A DNA stretch of 64,000 bases from Paraburkholderia flava (lineage in GTDB: Bacteria; Pseudomonadota; Gammaproteobacteria; Burkholderiales; Burkholderiaceae): NCBI RefSeq assembly GCF_004359985.1, contig NZ_SMRO01000003.1, positions 728,206 through 792,205 of the forward strand, written 5' to 3'. Positions 1 through 8,311 of this stretch are shown here, piece by piece; position 1 is the stretch's first letter, and each line of letters starts with the position of its first letter. Made by a program: the position numbers and the translations under genes. The notes beneath the pieces are model-generated. The model searched no databases, had not been told where the DNA came from, and worked only from the letters and a program-made list of their open reading frames with translations.

Positions 1-704
1 AACGCAAGCTGCAAACCCGCGACACCCGACGCCGAGTGCGAGATCAGATAGGGCACCTTGCGTTCGTCGAGCAGCTTCACGACGAAGCGCTGCAGCTGAC
101 ACGTCGACGGCAACAGCACGAGTGGATACGGCGCCGTCACGTGTGGCTCGGCGTCAACGGCGCTGACCCACAGCAGGCGCTCGCGCCGGACCACCTTGCC
201 GGTCGACCGGGCACCGACCGTCACGCGACGATTGCCCGGCGTGACGAGGCGCAGCGATAACCCGATATCGAACGACGCGTCGCCGTCGGCATGACTGTCG
301 ATCACCGCGCTCGGCATCACGGTCACGTGCAGACGCAGCCGGGGATGCTGCTCCGAGAACGTCTTCAGCACGCGCGCGATGTCGTGCGGCCGGTAGTAGT
401 CGGTGATCGCGATGCGCAGCTCGCCGTCGAGCGAGCGGCCCTGCAGGTCTTCGAGCGCGGCTTCGCTCATCGCGAGAATGCGCCGCGCGTGATCGAGCAG
501 CTTCGCGCCGGCGGGCGTCGCGGTGACGCCCTGCTTGCTGCGCAGGAACAGCGGCTGGCCCGCACGCTCCTCGAGCTTGCGCAACTGCTCGCTGACCGAC
601 GACTGCGACAGAAACACCCGCTCCGCACCCGCCGACACACTGCCGGCCTCGGCGACCATGACGAAGGTACGCAACTGGTTCAGATCGAAAGCACGCTGGT
701 TCAT
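1..704 (-). CDS. LysR-family transcriptional regulator (partial, C-terminus beyond window)
   Basis: The minus strand from 704 encodes an N-terminal winged helix-turn-helix of the LysR family: residues 8-66 include LNQLRTFVMVAEAGSVSAGA and then SQSSVSEQLRKLEE. After a linker comes the start of a periplasmic-binding-like effector domain (GELRIAITDYYRP, about residue 90). About 234 codons are visible, and the stop lies left of the window. It is divergent from the MFS gene at 802 with a 97 bp gap, the usual LysR arrangement, so it probably controls that transporter. The ligand cannot be told from the sequence. The family is clear; the target is inferred from position. Confidence 0.9.
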   Translation of the reverse strand, partial: MNQRAFDLNQLRTFVMVAEAGSVSAGAERVFLSQSSVSEQLRKLEERAGQPLFLRSKQGVTATPAGAKLLDHARRILAMSEAALEDLQGRSLDGELRIAITDYYRPHDIARVLKTFSEQHPRLRLHVTVMPSAVIDSHADGDASFDIGLSLRLVTPGNRRVTVGARSTGKVVRRERLLWVSAVDAEPHVTAPYPLVLLPSTCQLQRFVVKLLDERKVPYLISHSASGVAGLQLA

Positions 705-714
705 GATTCGGATA

Positions 715-757
715 TTCCGATGGAAGTCATCTTATTTTCCCGCTTTTCCGATGGAAG
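715..757. promoter_or_regulatory. Candidate LysR operator: two TTCCGATGGAAG copies
   Basis: The 12-mer TTCCGATGGAAG occurs at 715-726 and again at 746-757, 31 bp apart (about three helical turns). Each copy contains the palindrome TTCC-N3-GGAA. The first copy also overlaps a second palindrome, TCGGA-TAT-TCCGA. They sit in the divergent gap between the LysR gene and the MFS gene, just before a possible -10 box (TACGAT, 767-772) for the transporter. Binding by the adjacent LysR protein is inferred. Confidence 0.45.
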
Positions 758-801
758 GTCCACCCCTACGATGACGCTAAATCCTCATGGAGGCTGTCAT
801 C

Positions 802-2121
802 ATGGAATCGAACCTGTCCCGCGCTGCGGCGCGTAATCATCGGTGGAAGGTGCTCGGCGTCGGCTTTGCGGCGAACGCCAGTTTCTCCGCCGCGTTCTCC
901 GGCATCCCGACGACCGCCGTGTTTCTCCGCTCGGGTTATCACATCGACAACAGCGCGCTGGGGCTGGTGCTCGGCATGCTGGGACTCGGCATCGCGGTTA
1001 GCGAACTGCCGTGGGGCATGCTCACCGATCGCTGGGGCGATCGTCGCGTGCTGCTGCTCGGACTCGGCTTGACGGCTGCGGCACTGGCCGCGATGGCGCT
1101 GGTCGCCGCGCCGCGCCCGGACGCGGTGCCGGGTGTCGCGGCGCTCGCGTCCTGGCTGCTGCTGGTGGGGATACTGGGCGGCAGCGTCAACGGGTCGAGC
1201 GGACGCGCGGTGATGGCGTGGTTCCGCGAAGGCGAACGCGGCCTCGCGATGAGCATCCGGCAGACGGCGGTTCCCGCCGGCGGCGGTCTCGGCGCACTCG
1301 CGCTGCCGGCGCTTGCCGCGCATGGCGGTTTCGTCGCGGTGTACAGCGTGCTGGCGGTCCTGTGCGCGGTGACGGCGGTATTCGCGTATCGCTGGCTGCA
1401 TGAGCCGCCGGCTGCGGCGAGCGTATCGGCCGACGGCACGACGACCCGCAACGGCGATGCCGTGTCCGTACCGCGTTCTCCGTTGCGCGATGTCGCGGTG
1501 TGGCGGGTCGCGCTCGGCATCGGCGCGCTCTGCGTGCCGCAACTCGCGGTCGTCACGTTCGGTACGGTGTTCCTGCACGACTTCGGCCACGCGGGCGTCG
1601 TGACGATCAGCGCGACGATGGCAGCTGTGCAGACGGGTGCTGCCATCGCTCGGGTATGGAGCGGCCGTTGGACCGATCGGCACGGTAACCGTCGCGCTTA
1701 CATGCGGGCATGCAGCGTGATCACCGCCGTACTGTTTGCTTCGCTCGCGCTGGTGGTCGCCGGTTTTGGGATGCCGCACGGTGCGATGACCCTGGTGTTC
1801 GCCGGCATGATCGTCGCGGGTGGCGTGTCCGCATCGGCGTGGCACGGTGTCGCGTTCACGGAACTCGCGACGCTCGCCGGTACGAGCCGTGCAGGCACCG
1901 CGCTCGCGATGGGCAACACCGGCGCGTTCCTGACGCTGTTCGTCACGCCGCTCGCGATTCCTCTGTTGCTGTCGATCGGGGCGTGGCCCGCGGTCTGGGC
2001 GGTGGCGAGTGTGTTCGCGTTGATTGCGCTGCCGGTGTTCCCGCGCGCAGTGACGGCAGTACGTACGGGCGCTGGGGTGAGCACGACGCGGTCACGCCGC
2101 GTTGCGCAGGACGTCCGCTAA
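802..2121 (+). CDS. MFS transporter
   Basis: This is a 439-residue major facilitator protein of the inner membrane with about 12 predicted helices. The loop between helices 2 and 3 carries the motif-A-like LTDRWGDRR, and a related WTDRHGNRR repeats between helices 8 and 9, as expected from the duplicated MFS fold. I chose ATG 802 because GGAGG at 789-793 lies 8 bases upstream; the ATG at 787 has no such site and overlaps it. The protein resembles CynX/NimT-type carriers in layout, but the substrate is unknown. The divergent LysR gene likely regulates it. Confidence 0.88.
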   Translation: MESNLSRAAARNHRWKVLGVGFAANASFSAAFSGIPTTAVFLRSGYHIDNSALGLVLGMLGLGIAVSELPWGMLTDRWGDRRVLLLGLGLTAAALAAMALVAAPRPDAVPGVAALASWLLLVGILGGSVNGSSGRAVMAWFREGERGLAMSIRQTAVPAGGGLGALALPALAAHGGFVAVYSVLAVLCAVTAVFAYRWLHEPPAAASVSADGTTTRNGDAVSVPRSPLRDVAVWRVALGIGALCVPQLAVVTFGTVFLHDFGHAGVVTISATMAAVQTGAAIARVWSGRWTDRHGNRRAYMRACSVITAVLFASLALVVAGFGMPHGAMTLVFAGMIVAGGVSASAWHGVAFTELATLAGTSRAGTALAMGNTGAFLTLFVTPLAIPLLLSIGAWPAVWAVASVFALIALPVFPRAVTAVRTGAGVSTTRSRRVAQDVR

Positions 2122-2272
2122 GTTGTCCGCAATGGCTGCGTTGCAGATGCCCGCAACGCAGCCGCTCACAATGCAGTGCCATCACACCCCCACGCGATTC
2201 GGAATTCTCTGATGGGCATTCGATGCGACGCATGATGTGATCGCAGATAAAGCCATATCAGGGGATCTTCTC

Positions 2273-2920
2273 GTGACACTTCGCGTCGTCCTGGCGGACG
2301 ACCATCCGTTCGTTCTGCTTGGCGCCCGCGTTTCGCTCGCGACACACGCCGACATTGCTGTCGTCGGCGAAGCGGGTGGCCCGACGGCGCTGCTCGATCT
2401 ACTGCGCGCTACGCCGTGCGACGTGCTGGTCACCGACCTCACCATGCCCGAAGCGGATGGCAGCACCGCCGACGGCCTGTGCCTGTTGAACCGCGTGCGC
2501 CGTAGCTGGCCGTCGATGCGCATCGTCGTGCTGACCGGCCTGACGAACGCCGCAGTCCTGCGTTCGATTCTCGCCGAGGGCGTCACCGGCATTCTCAACA
2601 AGATCGAGCCGATGGACGAACTCGCTGTTGCGATCCGCCGCGCGGCATGCGGACGCGCGTATCTCGGCAAATCGATCCTCGACGCGATCGCGGTGACGGG
2701 CGGCGACGCGCCGGCCAGCGTGCAGCAGCGTCGGCTGTCGCCGCGCGAGGCGGAAGTGGTCCGCCTGTTCACGGCGGGCCAGTCGATCTCGGGGATCGCG
2801 CGCACGCTCGAGCGCGACGTTCGCACCGTGAGCCGGCAGAAGCGCGACGCGATGGTGAAGCTCGGCGTCAACAACGATGCGGGGCTCTTCATCTACGTGC
2901 GAGCGAATGGCTTGCTGTAG
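2273..2920 (+). CDS. Response regulator, BvgA/RcsB type (REC-LuxR)
   Basis: The 215-residue protein has an N-terminal receiver domain (acidic pair D9-D10, predicted phospho-acceptor D55 in VTDLTMP, conserved Lys in LNKIE) and a C-terminal LuxR-type helix-turn-helix (RRLSPREAEVVRLFTAG, then TVSRQKRDAMVKLG). The organisation matches BvgA, EvgA and RcsB. GTG 2273 is preferred over GTG 2237: it follows GGGGA at 2261-2265 and puts the first beta strand at residue 4, as in relatives. It heads a group with a second regulator and a hybrid kinase, so it probably receives phosphate from the HPt domain of that kinase. The target genes are unknown. Confidence 0.88.
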   Translation: MTLRVVLADDHPFVLLGARVSLATHADIAVVGEAGGPTALLDLLRATPCDVLVTDLTMPEADGSTADGLCLLNRVRRSWPSMRIVVLTGLTNAAVLRSILAEGVTGILNKIEPMDELAVAIRRAACGRAYLGKSILDAIAVTGGDAPASVQQRRLSPREAEVVRLFTAGQSISGIARTLERDVRTVSRQKRDAMVKLGVNNDAGLFIYVRANGLL

Positions 2921-3007
2921 ATACGCTTTACTGCGGGCGTCCGGGGCGCTGTTTTAAGAACTATCTGATGTCGCTTGGACGATCGCTGAGTCATGCTCGC
3001 GACCGGA

Positions 3008-3099
3008 CTCGTCCGTCATGGATCGGACGAGCCGGCGGGATCGCGGGGCCGTTGCCTGCGTTCCGGTCGTCGGCGGGACGCGCCGGTGGTGCGTCCCGC
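3008..3099 (+). other. Two hairpins in the leader of the second response regulator
   Basis: The 236 bp gap between the two response regulator genes holds two strong stem-loops. One has an 8 bp stem (CTCGTCCG/CGGACGAG, 3008-3031). The other has a 9 bp stem (GCGGGACGC/GCGTCCCGC, 3073-3099). Neither is followed by a T tract, so they are not ordinary intrinsic terminators. They could affect mRNA processing or act as a partial block between the genes. The gap holds no convincing coding sequence. Confidence 0.35.
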
Positions 3100-3156
3100 G
3101 AGTGATTCACGCCCTGGGGAGCACGTCGTGCAGGGCGTCATCGGCAGATCTACAAC

Positions 3157-3795
3157 ATGAAACAGAATATCCGCGTCATCGTCGCCGACGATCACAGCGT
3201 GATCCGTGTGTGCGTCGCCCATCTGCTCGCCGCGCAACCGCATATGTCGCTGGTCGGCACGGCCGCCGACGCGCCTTCGCTTGCGACGCTGTTCGAAGCG
3301 CGTCCGTGCGACGTGATCGTCGCCGATCTCGGCATGCCGGGCTTCGATGGCGAGAACAACGCCGTGACGATGCTCGGCCGGTTGATGCGGCATCCCGATT
3401 GCCCGCCGGTCGTGATTCTCACGATGCTGCGCCACCCGCCGATACTGAACGCGATGCTGGCGCTCGGTGCGACGGCGATCGTCGACAAGCGCGATACCGT
3501 CAACGCGCTCATTCACGCAATCGAGGCTGCTGCGCGGCGCAGGCGCTATCTGTCGCAGCATGTCGAACTGCGTACGCGCGGGTCGGCCGCATCGTCGCAT
3601 GCCGGTCCGCTCAGTGTCCGCGAGTGGGACGTGTTCGGTTATTGCGCGCGCGGCTTCACGGTTGCGCAGATTGCCGACCGCCTCGGCCGCAGCACGAAGA
3701 CGATCGGTGCGCAGAAGCGCAGCGTGCTGCGCAAGCTGGGCCTCGTGACCGATGCCGATCTGATCGATTACGCGCGGCAGATTGGTCTCGTGTAA
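3157..3795 (+). CDS. Response regulator, BvgA/RcsB type (second copy)
   Basis: This 212-residue protein has the same receiver plus LuxR layout as its upstream neighbour: ADDH at residues 10-13, predicted phospho-acceptor D57 in VADLGMP, Lys in IVDKRD, and a C-terminal LSVREWDVFGYCARG helix-turn-helix with TIGAQKRSVLRKLG as recognition region. The two regulators share motif order and the same IY/DYAR...GL ending, so they look like diverged tandem paralogues. The hybrid kinase gene begins about 130 bp downstream. Which of the two is the true partner of the kinase cannot be told from the sequence. Confidence 0.88.
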   Translation: MKQNIRVIVADDHSVIRVCVAHLLAAQPHMSLVGTAADAPSLATLFEARPCDVIVADLGMPGFDGENNAVTMLGRLMRHPDCPPVVILTMLRHPPILNAMLALGATAIVDKRDTVNALIHAIEAAARRRRYLSQHVELRTRGSAASSHAGPLSVREWDVFGYCARGFTVAQIADRLGRSTKTIGAQKRSVLRKLGLVTDADLIDYARQIGLV

Positions 3796-3922
3796 CGCGT
3801 CAACGCAGTTGGGAGCGTCGCGGATACGACGCGTGAATTGCTATCGCGTGGGCTTCCGATTACTTCTTGTAGACGGGGCGCGCGGGTTGGTCCGCGTGCG
3901 GTGGGCTAGCGGAGGTTGGAAG

Positions 3923-5575
3923 GTGACGCGGCGTGACCAGTGGGGGATCGAAGAGGTGGGGTGGCGGGCTTCTGCCGGGCCGGGTGATTCGCTTATGTGG
4001 CAAGCGTCGCGACCGCGCTATGCGTCGCCTACGCTCAGCCCGCCGCACGTTGCGCTCGATCCACTCGCCGTGGCCGCGCACGAATTGCGTACGCCGATGA
4101 GTGGCGTATCCGGTCTGCTCGATGTGCTGTCGCGAACGTCGCTCGACAGCGAACAGCGCGCGATGGTTCGCACGATGAGCGAAACGGCAGAGGCATTGCT
4201 TCGCGTGATCGACACGACGCTCGATCGTGCGAAGCGCGATGCTGCGGCTTCGGTTGTCTCGGCGCTGCCGTTGGATGCGCCGTTCGATCCGCGCGAACTG
4301 ATCGACAGTGTGCTCGGCGTGGTGAGCGGTCTCGCGCATCGGAAAGGGCTGCGTGTGAGCGTCGATGTCGAGCCGGACGTTGCCGGGCGATTGATTGGCG
4401 ACGGTGCGAGCTTGCGTCAACTGTTTTTCAATCTGATCGGCAACGCGAGCAGGTTTACCGAGGCCGGTTCGATCGACGTGCGCGTGTCGGTCGAAAGCGG
4501 CGATGCGGTGCGGCAGACGCTCGCGATTACGGTCAACGATACAGGGATCGGCATTGCGCCACATCGACAGTCCGATGTTTTTCGACCATTCGTGCAGGCG
4601 GATTCGTCGACGACGCGGCGCCACGGAGGCACCGGTCTCGGGCTTGCGATCTGCCGCGAACTCGCGCAACGGATCGGTGCGACGCTCGATCTGCGCAGCG
4701 AACCGGGCGTCGGAACCTGCGTGACGCTCCGCGCGACGATGGCGGTGTGCACGTTGCCCCGTGGCCTGCACGTCAAGAAGCAGCAATCGCCCGCGTTACC
4801 GCGCCGCGATCGCGCACTCGCTGGCGGTTCGCTCGTGCTGGTCGTCGACGATCATGCGGTCAATCGTATGCTGCTGCGTCATCGGCTTGCGTCGCTCGGT
4901 TTTGCGTGCGACGTCGTGAGCGACGGTATCGAGGCGCTCGCCGCGCTCGATCGCACGCGTTATGGATGCGTGATTTCAGATTGCATGATGCCTCGCCTGT
5001 CGGGCTACGAACTCGCAAAGCGTATCCGCGAACGCGAACACGAATGTTCCGACGCGGGAGAAACAAAGAGGATGCCGATCCTCGGCATCACAGCGAGCAT
5101 CGATCAAGACGAACTGGCCGCGTGTCACACGGCAGGCATGGATGACTGCATCGTGAAGCCGGTCGATGTCGAACAGCTGCGTGCGTCGTTGAGCCGCTGG
5201 TTCGATGTGAGCGTCGACAATATCGAGATGCAGGACACACTCGACCTGACGCGACTGACCCAATCATGGGGCAGTCCATCGATCGTGAAAACGTTATTAG
5301 AGACCTTCGTTGCGGCAGTACGCGACGATATCCGCGCATTGCAGCCACTGCTCGATCGCCCCGACGTGCAGCGTCTGCTTGCATGGCATCACCGGATCGC
5401 GGGTGCGGCGAGCGTACTGCAACACGCGCCGCTGCTCGCGGCACTCGACATCTATCGCAGCAGCATCGAAACGAAGTCATCAAACCAGCTGCGTGCCGAC
5501 GGTATCGCGCTGGCCGCACAATGCGACGCGATGCTCGACAGCATCGAAAGGCAAATCGCTCAGCTTAAGAAGTAG
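3923..5575 (+). CDS. Soluble hybrid histidine kinase (HisKA-HATPase-REC-HPt)
   Basis: The 550-residue product is the cytoplasmic half of a BvgS/EvgS-type phosphorelay kinase. The domains in order are: a HisKA dimer helix with the phospho-acceptor H53 in AAHELRTPM; a HATPase domain with N box FFNLIGNASRFT, G1 DTGIGIA and G2 GGTGLGLAI; a receiver with phospho-acceptor D353 in VISDCMMPR; and a C-terminal HPt domain with H490 in WHHRIAGAA. No membrane segment or recognisable sensor precedes HisKA. GTG 3923 is chosen because GGAGG (3911-3915) lies 7 bases upstream; an ATG at 3995 is possible, and a TTG at 3782 would overlap the upstream gene. It presumably phosphorylates one or both adjacent regulators. 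The input signal is unknown. Confidence 0.87.
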   Translation: MTRRDQWGIEEVGWRASAGPGDSLMWQASRPRYASPTLSPPHVALDPLAVAAHELRTPMSGVSGLLDVLSRTSLDSEQRAMVRTMSETAEALLRVIDTTLDRAKRDAAASVVSALPLDAPFDPRELIDSVLGVVSGLAHRKGLRVSVDVEPDVAGRLIGDGASLRQLFFNLIGNASRFTEAGSIDVRVSVESGDAVRQTLAITVNDTGIGIAPHRQSDVFRPFVQADSSTTRRHGGTGLGLAICRELAQRIGATLDLRSEPGVGTCVTLRATMAVCTLPRGLHVKKQQSPALPRRDRALAGGSLVLVVDDHAVNRMLLRHRLASLGFACDVVSDGIEALAALDRTRYGCVISDCMMPRLSGYELAKRIREREHECSDAGETKRMPILGITASIDQDELAACHTAGMDDCIVKPVDVEQLRASLSRWFDVSVDNIEMQDTLDLTRLTQSWGSPSIVKTLLETFVAAVRDDIRALQPLLDRPDVQRLLAWHHRIAGAASVLQHAPLLAALDIYRSSIETKSSNQLRADGIALAAQCDAMLDSIERQIAQLKK

Positions 5576-5637
5576 GCGCAAGGCGGCCTGGAAAAGAAGC
5601 AGCAACAACGCGCAGAAAATGCGGGAAAAAAAGCACG

Positions 5638-5663
5638 AAAAAAAACGCGGCCGAAGCCGCGTT
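5638..5663 (-). terminator. Orphan intrinsic terminator facing minus strand
   Basis: Read on the minus strand, an 8 bp stem AACGCGGC/GCCGCGTT with a TTCG tetraloop is followed directly by T8 (5645 down to 5638). On the plus strand the stem is followed by TCAAGC, so it would be a poor terminator for the kinase gene. No minus-strand protein gene lies upstream of it. Confidence 0.75.
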
Positions 5664-5725
5664 CAAGCTTGGAGACATCCTTCGATGAAGGAGTCACTTC
5701 TCGCGACCTGAAGGGTAGCAGGGCA
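5638..5725 (-). ncRNA. Candidate minus-strand small RNA (5' end unknown)
   Basis: A canonical minus-strand terminator ends a gene-free interval. Just before it on the same strand is a second hairpin (TCCTTC-N3-GAAGGA, 5678-5692). Together these look like the 3' half of a small RNA. I could not find a convincing -35/-10 pair, so the 5' boundary given here is arbitrary. It might instead be a read-through guard with no stable product. Confidence 0.25.
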
Positions 5726-5914
5726 CACGCAATCCATTGCATCCGAATCCTGCAATTGATTATTTGCAAATCGGCAGAGATCGTCCGATCGCGCCAAAGT
5801 GTTCGTAGCATTTCAATGTACGCGACTGTCATCGATTTGCCCTAGTATGTGTTCACACCGTGCGGGCAGTGACCTTCGCGGCGCGAGATGGTCGGTACCG
5901 TCTGGAGAAAAAAG

Positions 5915-6349
5915 ATGAATGCGATTCGCAAGCTTAATCTGGCTGTCCTCGTGTGGGCGCTCGCGGCAGGTGCGGCCTTCGCCGATACTGTCGCGTTGAA
6001 AGCCGACCTCGAACCGTCGAGCGAAGTGCCGCCGCGCGTGAGTCACGGGCACGGGATGCTCAACGCATCGTTCGATACGTCGACGAAAACGCTGCAATGG
6101 AACGTCACGTACGAAGGGCTGTCCGGCCCCGCGACGATGGCGCATTTCCACGGACCGGCACCGGTCGGTCAGAACGCGAAGGTGCAGGTGCCGATCGAGA
6201 AGAGCGCGCTGCCCAGTCCGATCAAAGGCTCGGCGACGCTGACCGAACAGCAGGTGACGGATCTGATGGCCGGCCAGTGGTACTTCAACGTCCATACTGC
6301 GCAAAATCCGTCGGGCGAAATTCGCGGACAGGTGTTGCCGGCTAATTAA
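5915..6349 (+). CDS. Secreted CHRD-domain protein
   Basis: The 144-residue protein has a Sec signal peptide (residues 1-23, basic n-region, cleavage after AAFA before D24) and then one CHRD domain. Family marks are the N-terminal LEPSSEVPP, the central MAHFHGPAP, and the closing WYFNVHTAQNPSGEIRGQV. CHRD domains occur in chordin and in many bacterial exported proteins; their biochemical role is not established. ATG 5915 is chosen because GGAGA (5904-5908) lies 6 bases upstream; an in-frame ATG at 5888 would extend the n-region without a ribosome site. It appears monocistronic and probably acts in the periplasm. Confidence 0.85.
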   Translation: MNAIRKLNLAVLVWALAAGAAFADTVALKADLEPSSEVPPRVSHGHGMLNASFDTSTKTLQWNVTYEGLSGPATMAHFHGPAPVGQNAKVQVPIEKSALPSPIKGSATLTEQQVTDLMAGQWYFNVHTAQNPSGEIRGQVLPAN

Positions 6350-6461
6350 TTCGGCACGTTAGCGTGGACCGCGAGGGCACCGCGTTTAGAGCGCGGCGTC
6401 GACCGGTGCCCGACGGAACGCACGTACCATGACGGATTCGCCGTTCAGGGAGTCCGTTCCG

Positions 6462-7418
6462 ATGAGTTGGCAAAGCACCGTCGCCTGCTGGTTCATGCGC
6501 AGGAAATTTCGACCGCAGACGTTGCGGCCGACGATCAACGCGGAGCATGCCCGCGCGCTGACCGCGAAGCGCGCCTGGACGCCGCGTGTGCCGGCCGGCT
6601 GGACACTCCGCGAACAGTACGCACCCGATGACGCGCCGATGCTCGGCGAGTGGTTCGAGCGCGACGGTCCCGCCGCGCTCGCGCCCGCACCGGTGATTCT
6701 CTATCTGCACGGCGGCGGCTATTACTTCTGCTCGCCGCGCACGCATCGGACGATCGTTTTCGGCCTTGGAACGCGCACCGACGCGCGCGTTTTCTCGCTC
6801 GATTACCGGCTCGCGCCCGAACATCGTTTTCCGGCCGCACTCGACGATGCGCTCGCCGCGTACCGTCGGTTGCTCGCGGCGGGGACGCCGGCGGAATCGA
6901 TCGTGATTGCAGGCGATTCGGCGGGCGGCGGTCTCGCACTCGCGACGCTCGTCGCGTTGCGCGATGCCGGCGACACGCTGCCGGCGGGCGCAATCCTCTT
7001 CTCTCCATGGACCGATCTGGCCGCGACCGGCGCGACGATCCGCACCAACGACGGTGCCGATCCGATGTTCTCCGGTCCCGCAATCGGTCGGGCGGCGAAG
7101 CTGTATCTCGGCGATACACCGTCGACGAATCCGTATGCGTCGCCGCTCTACGCCGATCTGAGCGATCTGCCGCCGCTCTTCATGCAGGCGGGTAGTACCG
7201 AAGTGCTGCTCGACGATTCGCGACGCGTCGCCGAGCGTGCGCGTGCGGCGAACGTGCCCGTCGAATTTGAGATCTGGCCGAAGATGCCGCACGTGTGGCA
7301 GATCTGGGGGCCGTTCATTCCCGAGGCCGGCCGTGCGCTCGATCGCGCGGCGGATTTCGTGCGGCAGGTCACGCGGGTGCGTGACGATCAGCCGTCGAGC
7401 GCGATGTCGATCGTCTGA
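6462..7418 (+). CDS. Alpha/beta hydrolase, HSL-type esterase
   Basis: This 318-residue enzyme belongs to the hormone-sensitive-lipase (family IV) esterases. It has the oxyanion motif HGGGYYF, the nucleophile elbow GDSAGGG, an acid residue in EVLLDDS, and the catalytic His in KMPHVWQ near the C-terminus. It should hydrolyse short-chain carboxyl esters in the cytoplasm; the physiological substrate is unknown. ATG 6462 follows GGGAG at 6449-6453; an upstream in-frame ATG at 6429 would add 11 residues. Its last 31 bases overlap the 3' end of the convergent EcsC gene. Confidence 0.87.
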   Translation: MSWQSTVACWFMRRKFRPQTLRPTINAEHARALTAKRAWTPRVPAGWTLREQYAPDDAPMLGEWFERDGPAALAPAPVILYLHGGGYYFCSPRTHRTIVFGLGTRTDARVFSLDYRLAPEHRFPAALDDALAAYRRLLAAGTPAESIVIAGDSAGGGLALATLVALRDAGDTLPAGAILFSPWTDLAATGATIRTNDGADPMFSGPAIGRAAKLYLGDTPSTNPYASPLYADLSDLPPLFMQAGSTEVLLDDSRRVAERARAANVPVEFEIWPKMPHVWQIWGPFIPEAGRALDRAADFVRQVTRVRDDQPSSAMSIV

Positions 7419-8230
7419 TACGCGGCCTGGACGGACTCGGTGCCGTACTGACGCTCCAGCTTGCGCACGGTGAAGTGGCCGTGCGCGACCTGCTGGAAGT
7501 GGTCGATGAAAACCGTGTTGACCATTGCGCCGAGCACGGCGCCGATCGCGGGAATCGATTTCGCCGCGACCTGTTCGCTGACCTGCACCGAGAAGCGCGC
7601 GGCGATCGTATTGACGAGCCGCAGCAACGCGGCCGAGCCGTGCGTCGCGAAACCCTTGCTCGCAATCTCCGACGATGCCTTCGACACCGCCTGTGCCAGC
7701 GCGCCGCGCGTGATGAAGTAGCCGAGTTCGGCATCGTCGTCGGCCTTCGACGCGGTGCCCATGCCGAGCACCGTCAGACACTGCAGCTGCGTTTCCACTG
7801 AAGACAGATCCTCGCCCTCGCTGCGCGCGATATCGCAGATCGAGCGGAACATCAGCGTCGTCGTGACCGGCAGTTCGACCGGCAGCGCAAACAGCCCGAA
7901 TGCGCCGCCGGCTGCGCCGGTTGTCGCGACGGCGAACTTGTGCAGCAGGTTGCTCGGCTTGTCGGGGGCGGCGGGCACATCGGCCGGATTCGATCGCCCG
8001 AGCGTGCGCAGCGCGAGCTGCAGACATTTGCGCAGCGCAAGCTGCGTTGCGTCGCTGACCTTGTCGTGCGCGAAGGCCGGCATTTTGGTGATCAGCTTCT
8101 CGATCGGCGCGCCGACGATCCCCGCGAGTTTCATCGTCAGCGCGGGGCTTTCGAGTTCGTATTTCGCGCGACGCAGCGCCTTCAGATCGTCCGGCGACAG
8201 CACCGACGATACAAGCGGATTCGACTCCAT
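7388..8230 (-). CDS. EcsC-family protein
   Basis: The 280-residue product matches the EcsC family. It has an N-terminal helical segment (LKALRRAKYELESPALTMKL), a Gly/Ala-rich amphipathic stretch around FGLFALPVELPVTT, and C-terminal AIGAVLGAMVNTVFIDHF. EcsC was named from Bacillus, where it lies beside an ABC transporter that affects secretion; its molecular function is unclear. The start is uncertain: ATG 8230 has GGGAGG only 3 bases upstream, ATG 8245 has no ribosome site, and the frame stays open to 8323. It is convergent with the esterase gene and overlaps its end. Confidence 0.78.
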   Translation of the reverse strand: MESNPLVSSVLSPDDLKALRRAKYELESPALTMKLAGIVGAPIEKLITKMPAFAHDKVSDATQLALRKCLQLALRTLGRSNPADVPAAPDKPSNLLHKFAVATTGAAGGAFGLFALPVELPVTTTLMFRSICDIARSEGEDLSSVETQLQCLTVLGMGTASKADDDAELGYFITRGALAQAVSKASSEIASKGFATHGSAALLRLVNTIAARFSVQVSEQVAAKSIPAIGAVLGAMVNTVFIDHFQQVAHGHFTVRKLERQYGTESVQAAYQTIDIALDG

Positions 8231-8311
8231 GGACCTCCCGGTCATTGTTTTACGCGACGCGGCCCGGTGCACGAGCCGCCGACTGAGCCAGTTTAGAACG
8301 CAACGACGTGG

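Larger units (their letters stand above)
5576..5914. other. Gene-free interval before the CHRD gene
   Basis: No credible coding sequence lies here; the open frames have no family features. The interval contains a minus-strand intrinsic terminator (5638-5663), a further hairpin TCCTTC/GAAGGA (5678-5692) and an AT-rich stretch around 5745-5770. The plus-strand leader of the CHRD gene occupies the right end, with a TGTG-TT-CACA element near 5849. Confidence 0.6.

Noticed and set aside
291..836. Plus-strand open frame of 181 codons near the left edge
   Set aside because: It is antisense to the LysR gene and its composition (Arg/His/Ala-rich) is that of a shadow frame.
3796..3922. Possible missing sensor domain of the hybrid kinase through a frameshift
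   Set aside because: Only 127 bp separate the second regulator from the GTG start, far too little to encode a lost sensor; no frame there shows sensor-like sequence.
5560..5832. Minus-strand open frame of 90 codons over the orphan terminator
   Set aside because: The intrinsic terminator lies inside the frame, the predicted protein has no family features, and the end overlaps the kinase gene.
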